From positions 5,146,001-5,210,000 of the forward strand of contig NC_079976.1 in NCBI RefSeq assembly GCF_029852145.1: DNA of 64,000 bases, written 5' to 3'. Positions 36,894 to 49,381 of this stretch are shown here, piece after piece (the first letter of the stretch is position 1; the number at the start of each line of letters is the position of its first letter). The position numbers and the translations under genes are program-made. Source of the DNA: Microplitis mediator. Its lineage: Eukaryota; Arthropoda; Insecta; Hymenoptera; Braconidae. The notes under the pieces are model-generated. The model had not been told where the DNA came from. It did not search any database and was given only the letters and a program-made list of their open reading frames with translations.

Positions 36894-37238
36894 AATTTTT
36901 TCATTAAAATCTTTGTAAGTTTATTTACTTTTTAGTTTGACTTAGAGCTTAATAGTCCAATCATTAAGTCATAACTAGACGAATTGCTCGTTAAATCTAA
37001 TGGTTCATCCCGAAGTATACAGATTTATTTATTTTCATCTAAATTTCTTTTTTTTTATCATCATATATTTATATCTACTGCATTACTTTACATTCTACCT
37101 TCGTACGATGTGTTATCTTTGTCTAATTCTTCTGCTGCTCCAAAATTTACTTTCAAATTTTTAATTTTTATTTTAAAAAAATTTTTATTTAAAAAAAATA
37201 TTATTATTATTTAAAATATTATTATTTAAAAAAAATAT

Positions 37239-37491
37239 AGGGTAGAAGTACCATTTGTGGCCACTGCTCCATTTTTGGACGTTTAATACTTTATTTTAAA
37301 TAATGAAAACGTGTTGAAAAAAAATTTCATTGCAATAGTGTGATAAAAATATCTTCAAACACATTTAAAAAAATGAATTATGTTGTTGCGTATTTCACAA
37401 ATTATTTTATTCAAAATTTCTAAGTGGCCAAAACTGGCCCTAAAGTGGCCAAAACTGGCCCTAAAGTGGTCAAAAACGGTACTTCTACCCT
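37239..37491. mobile_element. MITE, AGGGTAGAAGTACC ends
   Basis: AGGGTAGAAGTACC on the left is the exact complement of GGTACTTCTACCCT on the right. Inner arms carry GTGGCCACT and repeated AAGTGGCCAAAACTGGCCCT words. About 250 bp, non-coding. Confidence 0.75.
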
Positions 37492-38869
37492 TAACCCATA
37501 TTTTCATATTTTTTATTCCAATTTAAAAAATTTGAGCCATAGAGCAAACTCTACTGCTTACACTTATTGATGTATATAGTTCAATAAGTATTTTTAAAAT
37601 TTTTACTAATCGCTTTGGTCAAAATACAAATTTTACCAAAAGAAAAAACGCAATCTCGGTGCCGGGTTTTTTTTTGTCTCAACCGTTTCAAATAGACAGA
37701 TAAATAATATTGATAGCTATTAATAACCTGACATAAAATAAAAATCAGTAAAAATAAAAAAATAATGAACAATATTATCGTTTTTTGGTAAGCACAGAAG
37801 CTGTCCTTGTATCATAAGTGCTGGGCGTCAACGTTTTCCCCATTCCAATAATTAACAGCCTACTCGTTCAAGACCCAAGTAATTTACCCTCTGTTTTATT
37901 TTCTCTATCATCTTTCATTCTTTCTTCCTCTCCCAAGCTCTTACTCTCTCACTCTATCTTTCTTATTCTTCTGACTACAGTTCACTGCGATTTGACCAGA
38001 CAACGAGTCAGCTAATGGCCTCACGGTGTACCGCCGTCACCAAGAATCACTACCAAACGTCTCGAGAAATTCTCAACATAAATTTATTTATTATATATCT
38101 CACCGTTTTAGTTATAACCCTTAAGCATTATACATGTTTGAAAAAAAAAATAAAATTAAAAAGGAGAAAAAAAAACAGCATTAAGCTAAACAAGTAGAAT
38201 ATGTTTGTTCCAGACGGACGAAAATAGTCGATCATTAACAAGAATCTTCGCGTAAACTTATACTTTTATTATTTTTCATTTCACACGATATTCCATTCCA
38301 TACATTTGCACCAAACTCTGTTGCACCACCACATATATATATAACAACACAGCACAGCTGTACAACGAGACTCATCGTAACGTCGACACGTATCTCCGAG
38401 CCTACTCTTGTCTTTTCTCTTCTTATTCAGACGCGAAAACTAAAAAATATATATGTTCAACAGCAGTCACACCAAAAAAGTATTTTAAATCCTTAGCTCC
38501 GAATTCACTTATATATTCCTCTGCATTATACATTTATACACACTACATTTATGTAGGAGAGAAAGAAATAAAGAAAGAAGGAAAGAAAAAAGCTGAGTTG
38601 AAAAGTTGGTGGCCGAAAAAAATATAAATAAATAAATAAATAATAAATAATATAAAAAATACTAAAGGAGAGCGAGGACGACTGTTAGCAGACAGAGGAG
38701 GGCGTGGGAGATACATTTATAAACTGTTGGTTGGGACCTGTGTGATCCCGTGATTTAGTGCCGCCAAAGAAATGTATTCACCATTCCACACGTTTCTTAA
38801 GATCCTCTATCCTTTTACTTATCACCTTTTTTATTTATTCTTTATTTTAAGTTATATTTGGATTAAGTC
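37492..38869. other. AT-rich stretch without recognised gene
   Basis: Frames at 37818-38197 lack a domain. Purine-rich simple sequence (GAAAGAAAG) lies at 38555-38595. Confidence 0.5.
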
Positions 38870-39091
38870 CACTGTAAAAAATCGGGAGTGAATTCGGAGT
38901 GATTGGGAATTTTATTTAAATCCGAATTCACTCCGACACTCGGAGTTTTGGAGTTCAAAAAAATCACTCCGCATAATGAGTTAATAGGGAGTTTGTATTT
39001 TCAACGGAGTGGTTCCGGAGTGAACTGGATTTTATTTCAGTCTGCATTTACTCCGGATTTAATCCGCGATCACTGAAAATTTTTTACAGTG
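38870..39091. mobile_element. MITE, CACTGTAAAAAATCGGGAGT family (copy a)
   Basis: Left CACTGTAAAAAATCGGGAGT, right AATTTTTTACAGTG. The interior repeats GGAGTGAATTC, ACTCCGGATTTAATCCGCG and TTTTATTTCAGTCTGCATT, which recur in copies at 45182-45457 and 51373-51948. Right side is followed by TA, left side is not. Confidence 0.8.
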
Positions 39092-40998
39092 TAAAACTTT
39101 GATTTTTATATTCTTCAATTGTCATTTCATTCGATAAATTTTGTGTTTTCTAACAAATTCTTACCGTTCATTTTTATTAAAAGACCGGATTTCGCAATTT
39201 TATTTATTCACATGTATGTCCGCTGATGGTCATATATTTTGGGTGGCGGGTTTGCATCACACATTAATCAAGCTGCTTAAAAATAATTAAAAAGGCACAT
39301 TTCTGTAAAGTTTCGGTATTCAATTCTTGTTCTCTTTCTTTGAATATCGCGCGCCTTCTACTGTGTTGATAAAACGAGTCAATGCGTAATTAAAGGATCA
39401 GAAATGTATTGTAGGGTCTCTATACGTGATTGTTGTGATAATGAAATCGTGTACGCTGACTATTTAGACAGACTCGGCTAAAAAAAATGATCTAAAGCTA
39501 AAGAAACAAAATTACGATTAATTTATAAAATCAGGCAAACTAATTTCGTGTAAATGTAAATATTACTGTGGCATAAACATGTTTTTCAAATTTTGCTCAC
39601 TCATAATAAATATTTACAATCGAGTAAACAAAGTAATTATCGTATGCTTTGCATTAATTGAATAAATTTTATAAAATTATAATAATTTGTCTGCGGCAGT
39701 GAAGAAAAGAGTATAAAAAAAATTTTTAAAGCTGTAAATGTGGACCCGGAAACGCGTGTAAGAAATAGCGTGCAACGAAATGCCTGGGGTAAGGTAGCCG
39801 TAACGTCTGGACGCAAGGCGCTTACTAATAACAAGATGAATAAGAACAAGAATAAGAATAAGAATAATAAAATAAAAGTTAAAAAATGAAAAAATGGAGC
39901 TTAAAGAATAAGAATAAGACAACGAGTTATGTCTTGTCTCACTTGTTACTTAAACATTTATTCTCATTCTCTCATCTATATACTCTTATTTCAAGCAAAG
40001 AGTAAAGAGAACGAGTGTAGAATGCATAGTGATACCTGCAGGCAATTGGCTGTTACGTTTGAAGATCCCGTTCTATTATTTCGGTGGTCATTGTTATTTA
40101 GATTCCATTAGCTTTAACAAATGTAGCCATCTATAATCAACATATCTACAGGGAGAAAGACATCCAGCAGTTAAATTTCGTTTACTTTCATCTGCTTCTT
40201 TCTCTCTTTCAAATTAAAACTTAAACTATTTGCCTATATTAATCTACTTATATTTAACACGATAATTTAAACTGTCTTTTAAATTTTATTGCATATCATC
40301 AACCTAAATATGTAGATATATATGTATATATTTTCATACATAACTATTTAATTTTATTAAGCGCCAACAAGTCAATCTTTAAGTTTGATTAACTTACTAA
40401 AAACTAAATTATATTGTCTATTCAAGACTAATGCCATTGTATTTAAATACACAACTAAATTGTGTACTATGTAACACGTGTGAATAACGAGCCGTGTTAA
40501 CTTTTGGCTTAGTGTATCGTGTTATAGATGAGACGAAACGAGAGAAGCCAACGACCCCATGATATTTTGCCAAATTATTCGATACATTTAATTGACCCTC
40601 AGTTTATTTAATTAATACATTCTTATGTATGCAGAAAAAAACACTTGTCAAAATAAATTAATTTTTGTTTATAATTTATAGATATACTTATGTAAAATTT
40701 ACGTTGAGCTCTGGGTTATTTTTACATTGCGAATAGTGTTGAGTTAATAATGGTAGTTTTACAAATCGGCTCTAGTGTAATTTAATTTGTCTAATGTAGA
40801 TTTTATTTCACAAAAGATGTTAAATAATGCAAAATATATAATATAAATATGTCATGGCATAATGGAAATTTTTAATTTTTTATAATATAAATATTTTATT
40901 GTTAACAATTCGGGGTACGGCAAATTTGTTTATCAAAATTTTGAATTATTTTAAATATTTTCTGTTCAAAATTTAAAAAAAATTTATTGATAATTTAT
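39092..40998. other. AT-rich stretch without recognised gene
   Basis: Several 60-80 codon frames (39637-40111) have no domain or splice support. Confidence 0.5.
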
Positions 40999-41220
40999 GT
41001 AACTGAAGATCGGAACGTTTTTCGCGCAGAGAAAATGAAAAAAAGTTATGTAATTTGACTGCTTAAGGAGTAGTTCCGGAGATTGAAGGTGGCCTAAGAT
41101 TTTTGACTGACATACTAGCATTCAAATGCGAAACATTTCAAAAATCTAGTCATCCAGCCGATTTTTTACTTTCCAATTTTTTATTTTCGTTGAGAAAAGA
41201 ACGTTTCGATCTTCAGGTAC
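40999..41220. mobile_element. MITE, GTAACTGAAGATCGGAACG family (copy 2)
   Basis: Same family as 8262-8473. It has ends GTAACTGAAGATCGGAACG and GATCTTCAGGTAC, interior GACTGCTTAAGGAGTAGTT, GGTGGCCTAAGATTTTTGAC and CTGACATACTAGC. About 75% similar by eye, with two gaps. Confidence 0.8.
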
Positions 41221-44200
41221 ATTATCATTTTTATCTGATTACTCTTATTAGTGTTACACTTTTTAAAATGTTACCATAAAAAATATAGGGGTAAGGGAGG
41301 AGCTAAAACCGGCAACTCGAACATTATGGGACAATTGAGGCTAAAAAATTCTCGAAAATAATTTTGAAATTTTCAGTTATCAAGTAAAAGTAAACAAAAA
41401 CAAATACTTTCTCCAGAAGGGCTCGTTTTGCCCCAGATTTTTTATTTTTTTAAAGACCGGGTCATTTTGATACCGACTATTTGGCGCCAAAAAAAAAGTT
41501 CTAGTGAAAAAAATCACATTGACATTTTTTTCTTCGGATGTTATTTCTACTCCCTGTCCGAAGTAAAACATCACATGATTGTTCCATAAATTTTTTTTTT
41601 CGCGTATAAATAAACACATTAGTATTAATAAACGAAACAAAAAAATTTAAATGTAGAAACTACGGAAAGTTCCAGTGAACTCAATACCAAGTAGAAGAAA
41701 GAGAGTATATTATGTAGTTTATAAATTATAGTGAAAGCCTAGTTGAGGAGAATTTGTAGTTGTAGTTTTAGTTAGCATAAGTTTGAAGACAGCATATCAG
41801 TTGCCAAGGCACTTGGTACCATTATATGAACAGCTATAATAACAGAGTAGGCTGCTCACCGATGTCTTAGGACAGTTGGCTCATTAATGGAGTCGGGCTC
41901 AACAAGTATGAATCGTCCATGATATTACACGTTGGTCAACGGAATAGACCAGCAGAGCGTTAAGAATCGTTGCTGATGAAAGTAAGCTTACTATTATATA
42001 TTATGAATGTAAGTTGAATTAGTTGTGACTTGAACGGAGTTAAAACTAATGTAAGAGACACTGGTGCCATTGCCGCTGATGCTATTGCTACTGGTGTTGG
42101 TACTGGTACTTATGAAGTAGCTGTCTTTTCCTTCATAAGAGCACCAACGCAAGTGCTTCAGACAGAAGAAGATAGTAATAACGAGGGTAATGGCGAGAAG
42201 AATGACGCACGGGTGATGATAATAATACTCGGCTATTTATCTCTTTCATTATGTGCAGATAAACTGGGGTATGTAATTTCAAGAGGACGAAGTTGCTGCC
42301 AGTTTACAGGTACAAGGGAATTCATAGTTTACATTTTTTTATTGCTTATTATTTTTCATAAAATTCATTTTATTATTTATGTACTTTTTTTGTTATAAAT
42401 GTTTTGATTAATTTTATTGAGACCAATAAATTTATTCTGAAAGCTCAAGTGCTGTTTAAAATTATTTGTATGTATACACAAATAAATAAGACAGGAACTA
42501 TATCCATATCAAAATCTCAGACGATATAATCGGACGAGGGGGCGGCGGTACTGACGTATATGAGACACCGTTCACGCTGAGTGCGTTTCTAAAAATAATT
42601 TATTAAACGCGGCACTTTGGCACGAGACACCGCGCGATCTAAAGTTTAGCGGTTGTTTACATCGATAAAACTGCTGAGAATGCCATTCCAACCCATTAGC
42701 AATCTCATAACTTTTGTAAAAATAAATATATATCATTTTTTTTAAAATCCACTGGTAATTTTTATCATTTTATTTCATTCGTTTAGTTTAATTTAATTTT
42801 TAAAAAATTTATCTTTATCTTAAACGACGAGACACTGCGATGAGAGATGAGTATAATAAATGTATTGTAGTAATTGTCTGTCAACATGCTTGAGAAAATT
42901 AGTCCATTCATAAATGTACCGACGTCTGAGGTCTGAGTTGTTTCAAACGGTTGGAAATCTCGTTGACGTAAAGGCTCGTTTGTTATCACTTACACTTGTA
43001 ACTTTTATTTTCATATGTACAAGCAAAAAGTGGGTGAGCATGAGTGTAAGTGTGAGTGTGAGTGTGCGCTGAGTGATGTTTAGTAAGTGCTCTTATTCTC
43101 ATTTACTTACAAAACGAGGTGTTAATACGATATTAAAGAGTAAAATAGTTACAATTTGGCTCATGTATTAAATCAAATACAAATGGAGTTTATAGGTATC
43201 ATTTAAAGAGCTTTATAACGATATTAAATATCTTGAACTGAGTGTAGAATTGTAGATATAAGTATACTATAAAGTTTATTACTGTGTTTTAGCTCTAAAT
43301 TTAATCGAAAACACTGGATTAAATGTGACTTTAACGTCCAGTCATTTAACAGCAATTTGTTATCCAAAATAATTCTGCTCAAAACTCGATTTGCCTCTAC
43401 TGTTCGTCAGGTAGTGTAGGGTAGAGTTGAGTAGTAGAGCTCATGGGCATATAATTCCGTAATTATAATTATCCAAAGTGTAATTTCTAGCTCTACCCAA
43501 ATGTCCTTTTAAATGCCCAGTACTTAGATATATAAGACTGAGCTTGGCAACTGTCGGTTCAGATCATTTGTCACATTTTTTTTTACTCATTCATTCGCAT
43601 AATCATAACTTTAAATTATTGTATTTGCATAATTTTGTACCGTGTACTTATTTATATATTTTTGCATTATTATACTAACTATCTTTCCTTTCTTATATTC
43701 TTTTAACTCTATTATTATTATCATTTTCGTGATATTTTTTTAATGCCCGTGATTATTTTATTTTGTAATTTTATTCTGAAATAAAAATTTAAATTATCTG
43801 TGCAACAAAAATTTTTTTTTTTCAATTTTATACATGAAATTTATCATTCAAAAATTAAAATTAATAATAATTTTATGAATAAATAAATTAATTCATTTTA
43901 ATACAAGTACTTTTTTTTATTTGAACTAAAAATATGATGATTCCGAAAAAAAATTTTAATTCAAGATAAAAATTTAAACACAACAAGACCTAATTATTTT
44001 TCTACGACGTCCACAAGTTCGTGTATCAAAAGTAAATTTTAATTTAAAAATATTAGAATACGTATAAAATAAATGCTCTCTTCTCTTGATTAGCAAAGCG
44101 ACTAGCCATCCAGTCTATGATTGACATTACATAATTTTTTCTTCGCGTATGATAAATTGATATAAAAATCCCATGATCAGGATGAAGAAGATATATTTCG

Positions 44201-44423
44201 ATCATTAAGATTAACGCTGTTTCAGATTGATTTATTTTAACATTAATATCGCGAGTCAAATTTTATTTTATAAATCCCAGTCCCGTTGGTTAGTCTCTTC
44301 CTAATCAAATTATAAAGATGCAATAAATCAACCTAATTTTTTTTTTGTTGACTATTTTCAATTATCCGTAAATAGAATCTTATTATTTCAATGAATTAAT
44401 AATAAGTTTGACAGTTTTGCGTA
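41221..44423. other. Non-genic stretch
   Basis: It contains a weak inverted pair (GGAGCTAAAACCGG near 41305, GTTTTGCCCCAG near 41425) that may be a decayed element. The frame at 42030-42398 begins at TTG and includes a hydrophobic AT-rich end, so it is not a credible gene. The plus-strand sequence 41860-42310 is somewhat GC-richer and unexplained. Confidence 0.45.
43036..43075. repeat. GTGAGT/GTAAGT hexamer repeat
   Basis: Tandem GAGTGT hexamers with one GTAAGT variant. Confidence 0.7.
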
Positions 44424-45179
44424 CACGGTAAGAAATATTACGAAGATATTACTGTGCCAGTATGGGCGTGAACGCCATACTGTATGGTATCGAAGATTTT
44501 ATAGGTTATAAAATTGTATGCATAGACGATTCAACCATAGCGGGAATAGTAACATTGGCAATAGTTGTCGTGGACGCCGCAATGTCAGTATGGCCGTCAG
44601 GCCCATACTGCGTTGCCGTATCCACATTGCTTTTGGTCGATGAACCTAGTCTAACGACATCTATATAGTTTTGGTGGTAATACGATAGTATACATTGATT
44701 GATACGCCAGAAATTATGGCGGGAAAAACTAGTAGCAATGTACCCTCGGCATTGTAGTATGGGTCTCAGGACCATGCTGTTTCGCCGTGCCTGCTATGCA
44801 TACGTGTGAGCAATACAATAGCTCCAGTACTATACAGTATAGTAAATAACGCCATACTTCTGGGACTCGTTACAATACTGTCTTGGAATATTTCACATAC
44901 TATTTTAATAATAATAATAATAATTAATAACAGTTATATTAAAATTGTTCTAAATTGAGATTCAAATTAATTATTTATAAATGTAAATTACTTAATAATC
45001 ACAATGATGTATGAAACTCGATTGTTATACTATACAAAAATTGTAATTAAATGTATAAAGGATGGCCGCAATGAGCTTAGACTCCATGGCCAAATAAACA
45101 AAATTTCTATCTATCTATTTTAGTGTCTGTCTTGAGACCATACCAGCATAGTGTTGAACGATATACATTTCTTACCGTG
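44424..45179. mobile_element. MITE, CACGGTAAGAAAT ends, with internal hairpin array
   Basis: Ends CACGGTAAGAAAT and ATTTCTTACCGTG are exact complements, flanked by TA on both sides. The interior carries three separate short hairpins with the same stem, CAGTATGG...CCATACTG: 44458-44482, 44586-44610 and 44756-44779. Related half-sites occur nearby (CGCCATACTTCTGGG at about 44850). The only long frames inside are products of this repeat structure. The right TA is also adjacent to the next MITE at 45182. Confidence 0.8.
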
Positions 45180-45181
45180 TA

Positions 45182-45457
45182 TACTGTAAAAAATTGGGAA
45201 TAAACTCAGAGAGATTACGGATTTTATTTAAATCCGAATTTACTTCGTCACTTGCAGCTCCAGAGTTGAGTAAATCGGGAGTTTATTTTTTCAGAAGAGT
45301 GATTTCGGAGTGATCTGGATTTTATTTCAGTCTGCATTCACTTCGATTCGGAGTTTTAATATTTAAATAATCTCCTCTTTAGAGTAATTAAACAGTCATC
45401 CGTTTCGTATTCACTCCGGATTTACTCAGCGTTCACTCCGCTAATTTTTTCCAGTTT
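45182..45457. mobile_element. MITE, CACTGTAAAAAAT family (copy b)
   Basis: Ends TACTGTAAAAAATTGGG and CTAATTTTTTCCAGT. The interior has GAGTGATCTGGATTTTATTT, CAGTCTGCATTCACT and AACAGTCATCCG. It butts directly against the element at 44424-45179. This copy provides the empty site for the insertion in copy c. Confidence 0.75.
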
Positions 45458-46424
45458 AGTGACCAACATTTAATAGAAGTAAACTGAAGAAGGCTCAGAA
45501 TATTTGAATTTACTGAGGTCCATTATTTTTTTATCATCTCCTTTGGCCCTTCTCTGTATTTATGTAATTTTTTGAATAAATCTTATAAATGAAATTCTTA
45601 ACTAAATACGCCGTCCAGAATTGAATACTTCCTCATTAATTATCTATAAAATATAGTTATGGATTTAAAAAAATGTATTTTAATCATCAGTACCGTTATA
45701 TTAAAAATAAATATTAAAAGCAACACTTGATACATTTTTAAAATAATATATACATAAACATATTCTGATATTATTATCAGCTTCTTAAGTAGGTACTTAA
45801 CGTAATTATAGATCCAACATATATAACATTGAGTAAATATACTATATGTAAAACAAAACTAATTATAAGTTTACCCACCACTATCATTAACATGTTTTTA
45901 TCGTAAATTATTAACACTGAGAGAAAATAATACTTTTACTGATAAATATTTCTTGATTGACCAAGTGATTTCTTGATAATTATCAATAATATATATACTC
46001 TTGTCTCAAGAATTCATCGACACCTATCTCAAATCAGGAATATAAATATTCATTTTCTTTTATTAAGAAATTTATTTTATACAAATTATATAAAGTAAGT
46101 GAATCAGATTCTGACATTTCATAGATTGCTGATAATGCTTTATGAAGATATCTATTGGAAAATAAAAACAAAATGTTTTATCATTAGCCTAGTATTTTAC
46201 CATCGATTTCTAACGAGATAAAGTTTTCAAAAATACATAAATAATTATAATTTATTTATAAAAAAGAATTGACGGACTCGAAATAATCAATATTGCAGGT
46301 TTCGATTCTCTAAATAACCTAGTCATTTACCCGAAAATGGAACCATATTTAGGCCACTTCGGTAGTTTATATAACGAAAGTTATTACCACCAAAAATGAT
46401 TAAATAAATTTATTGCTATTAATG
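45458..46424. other. AT-rich stretch without recognised gene
   Basis: Nothing recognised. Confidence 0.55.
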
Positions 46425-46713
46425 GGAGAGGGGGAAGTAAGACACCATTTTTTAACAAAAAAAAATTTTGTTTTTTGTAAATATTTACATATAGTCTCTA
46501 GATAAAGTATGAAGTTAATTGGCCACCCCGAGTAGTGCAGCCGTTTTAGAATTGCGGAGAAAAAAAATTTTTTCGTGTTTACTAAAATTCAAAATAGTGT
46601 ACTAGTAAAGTCTTACTATTTGGGATGATCAATTTACTTCGTATTTTTTTTTAGAGAATGCAGATAAATATATCTACAAAAAAAAAAGTTTTCCCTCTTT
46701 ACCACACTCTCTC
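46425..46713. mobile_element. Diverged MITE with GAGAGGGGGAAGTAAGA ends
   Basis: Outer ends GAGAGGGGGAAGTAAGA and CTCTTTACCACACTCTC pair with several mismatches. An inner pair is clearer: ATGAAGTTAATTGGCCACCC against the complement of GGGATGATCAATTTACTTCG. Both pairs are symmetrical about the same centre, which supports one element. Confidence 0.5.
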
Positions 46714-49308
46714 TTATGATAACTGATATGATAATAATGTTTCATATAAAAAAAGATAATTATAAGTCATATTATTAATGGTCATAAGATCATGATTTAA
46801 ATATCATTTTCTTATATATGTATAAACTATAACTTTGTAAGCTTCTAATTCAAAGATCACTTACAGCGATATTTTCGCTGATTACAGTACCAATTATTGA
46901 CCCCCACGTTTTAATGATGAAATTAATTCCCATTCATTTAATCACGACTTCAAACATAAATTTAATCTATTTTCAATATATATATACTCATATATTTCAT
47001 TTTAATTACATACTTCCATGATATAAATTGAAATAACTCAATACTCGCGCACTTAATCTAACATCATTACTACTCTGATAAAAAAAGTCTAAGTAAACAG
47101 ATACACCGTTTTTAAATAATTACTTATGATTCAAATAAAAAGTTATCAACTTTTTTATTTTTTACATTAAAGTAAAGTTGTCGTTATAAACCATAGTAAC
47201 GTCAATTCAGTTATTTACATAAAATTTCCATTTTTTAAATTAAAAAAATAGTGAAACGATCTGAAATCAGGCCGCGCTTAATTACCGGGTCATTTACCCT
47301 AGTTTTTAAAAAAAATAAAGTCAAAGAATCTACTCTAAGCAATAAAACTTTTTTCTATCCGTGTAATTTTGTAAAAATTAAAACAGTAACAGCAGATTCT
47401 ATTATTTATTTTAATAAAAAATTACATTAATTATTATAATAAAAATTAATTATCAAATGATTTTATATGATTTAAATTATATTATGGTAGTGTAGACTTT
47501 TCCCATAACAGCAAGTAGACAGCAAGGTCGTGGGCGTAATAATAACATGAGAAACAGGCAGACGCATTCCTGGACGACGCAGTCTCTTTTCTCTGCTCGG
47601 CTCTTTGGTCTGCTCTGATTTTACCGTCAACAAATTTTCTGATTAATTTTTTAATTTCATATAATTGCTCTAATATTTATATATTTACATATATAGGGCT
47701 GGTTTTTAAAAAGTCTATTTAAAATGTAAGCAGACTGACTTCGAATTATCAGTCGAAATTTGAACCTATGGTACCTTAGACAATTTTGTGTAATTATAAT
47801 TGAATTGATAATTGATAAATGAGTTTTAATTGGTTGTCGATTTTAAGACAGTTTGAAAATAAAAATTTATGTCTCTTATTTCGCGCTACTTCACGTCCGA
47901 GTTTTAGTGTTAACGGATCTTGATGACAAGAGTGCAATAAATTTGGCGAGCAGAGAATAAGTAAAAAAATTTTTTTTTATATTTGAAAGCGTAGACAGTT
48001 AAGAAAAAAATTAAACATATGTGTAAAGAATTGTCGACCTCCTGAAGTCTACTAATGCGGACGTTAAAATTCTTTTTTATATTTAGTTACTTTTTTATTT
48101 TATAAATTTCTGAAATTATAAATATTTTGATAAAAGAATACTACGTTTAGAAAATTTTTATCAGAATTGATAACTTTGAAAAAAAAAAATTTCTGCAAAG
48201 TAATAAAAATTTTTAAATATTTGTGACTCATCGAGCATTATTGAAGTCATTAAAACATAGCATAATAGTGAAATATGAGTAATTTTTTAACTGCATTGCA
48301 CGGAAAATGAATTATGATCGTAAAACACGAAGACAAACAAATAATAAAAAAATAAAATAAAATCTTGATATTCAAATAATTTTCAAAATTTTTCCGTCAT
48401 TAAAATTATCGGAAAGATTACATTGGAAAACGCATTGATAAAGTATTTACATACTCTATAACTCGAGTAAATGATTATGAGTTTGCTGTTTAATTTTTTT
48501 ACAAAAAAAAAAAATTTTTAATTTAAATACCCAGAAAAAATTTTAATCTAATCAGATTTTGTTAGATTTATCCAAATTGAATTTTTTACTATATATTTAT
48601 TAATGAACAGTATAATTAATACATCTGTTGATTGGCATTAGTATTTTATACTAAAATATATCGACTATTGATTAGCTTTCAAAATTTTCTTTTTTCGTGT
48701 TAAAGTAAAAAATCTCTAGATAAATTTTGATTAAAATTATTCATAAGAAATTCAATAAATAAATTAATTTATTTTTTATTTACAAGTTTTTGGAAGCTAT
48801 CGGCAAAAAAATACTGATTAAGAAGTGATTGATATGGCAATTTTACTCGTGTAGATCAAGCAAAGACCGATTGATCGACGTTGGTATATACCTCGGTAGT
48901 ATACCTCGGCAGGCGTGAGGGATATAATTATTTAGTGAGGCGCGCGGAATAAATTCACTGTAATAACCGGTGGCGCGTTACGAATGTCTTACCGGGACGA
49001 CCAAATAGATTAGAGATTCCTTGACGTCGCTGGATAAATCAGCTCAAGGTATGTGTGTAACACACTATGGCTAATATATAGTCAGGGTAGAGAAAAAAAT
49101 AAACAAATAAATATAAAATAAAAAATATATTAAAGAAAAGGAAAAAAATAAAATAAATTTATACGCGAGTGGTACTATCCATCTCTTGGCTATTATTACA
49201 CCCTCAGACCACCCCCGACAGAAACCGGACTTGACAACCAGACGGACAGTTCACGCCCCCTCATCTCTTCTCACTTTACTTGCTCTACTTGTAATAATGC
49301 CACCGTGA

Positions 49309-49310
<2 letters not shown>
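46714..49310. other. AT-rich stretch without recognised gene
   Basis: GC-richer patches at 47500-47610 and 48860-49050 lack frames or splice pairs I can defend. Confidence 0.5.

Positions 49311-49379
<69 letters not shown>
49311..49379. repeat. (AT)n microsatellite, about 34 units
   Basis: Uninterrupted AT dinucleotides. Confidence 0.9.

Positions 49380-49381
<2 letters not shown>

Noticed and set aside
42030..42398. 122-codon frame
   Set aside because: Starts at TTG, ends in an AT-rich hydrophobic tract, no family similarity or splice signals.
44462..44775. 68 and 89 codon frames on opposite strands
   Set aside because: Both lie in the MITE with CAGTATGG hairpins and follow its repeats.
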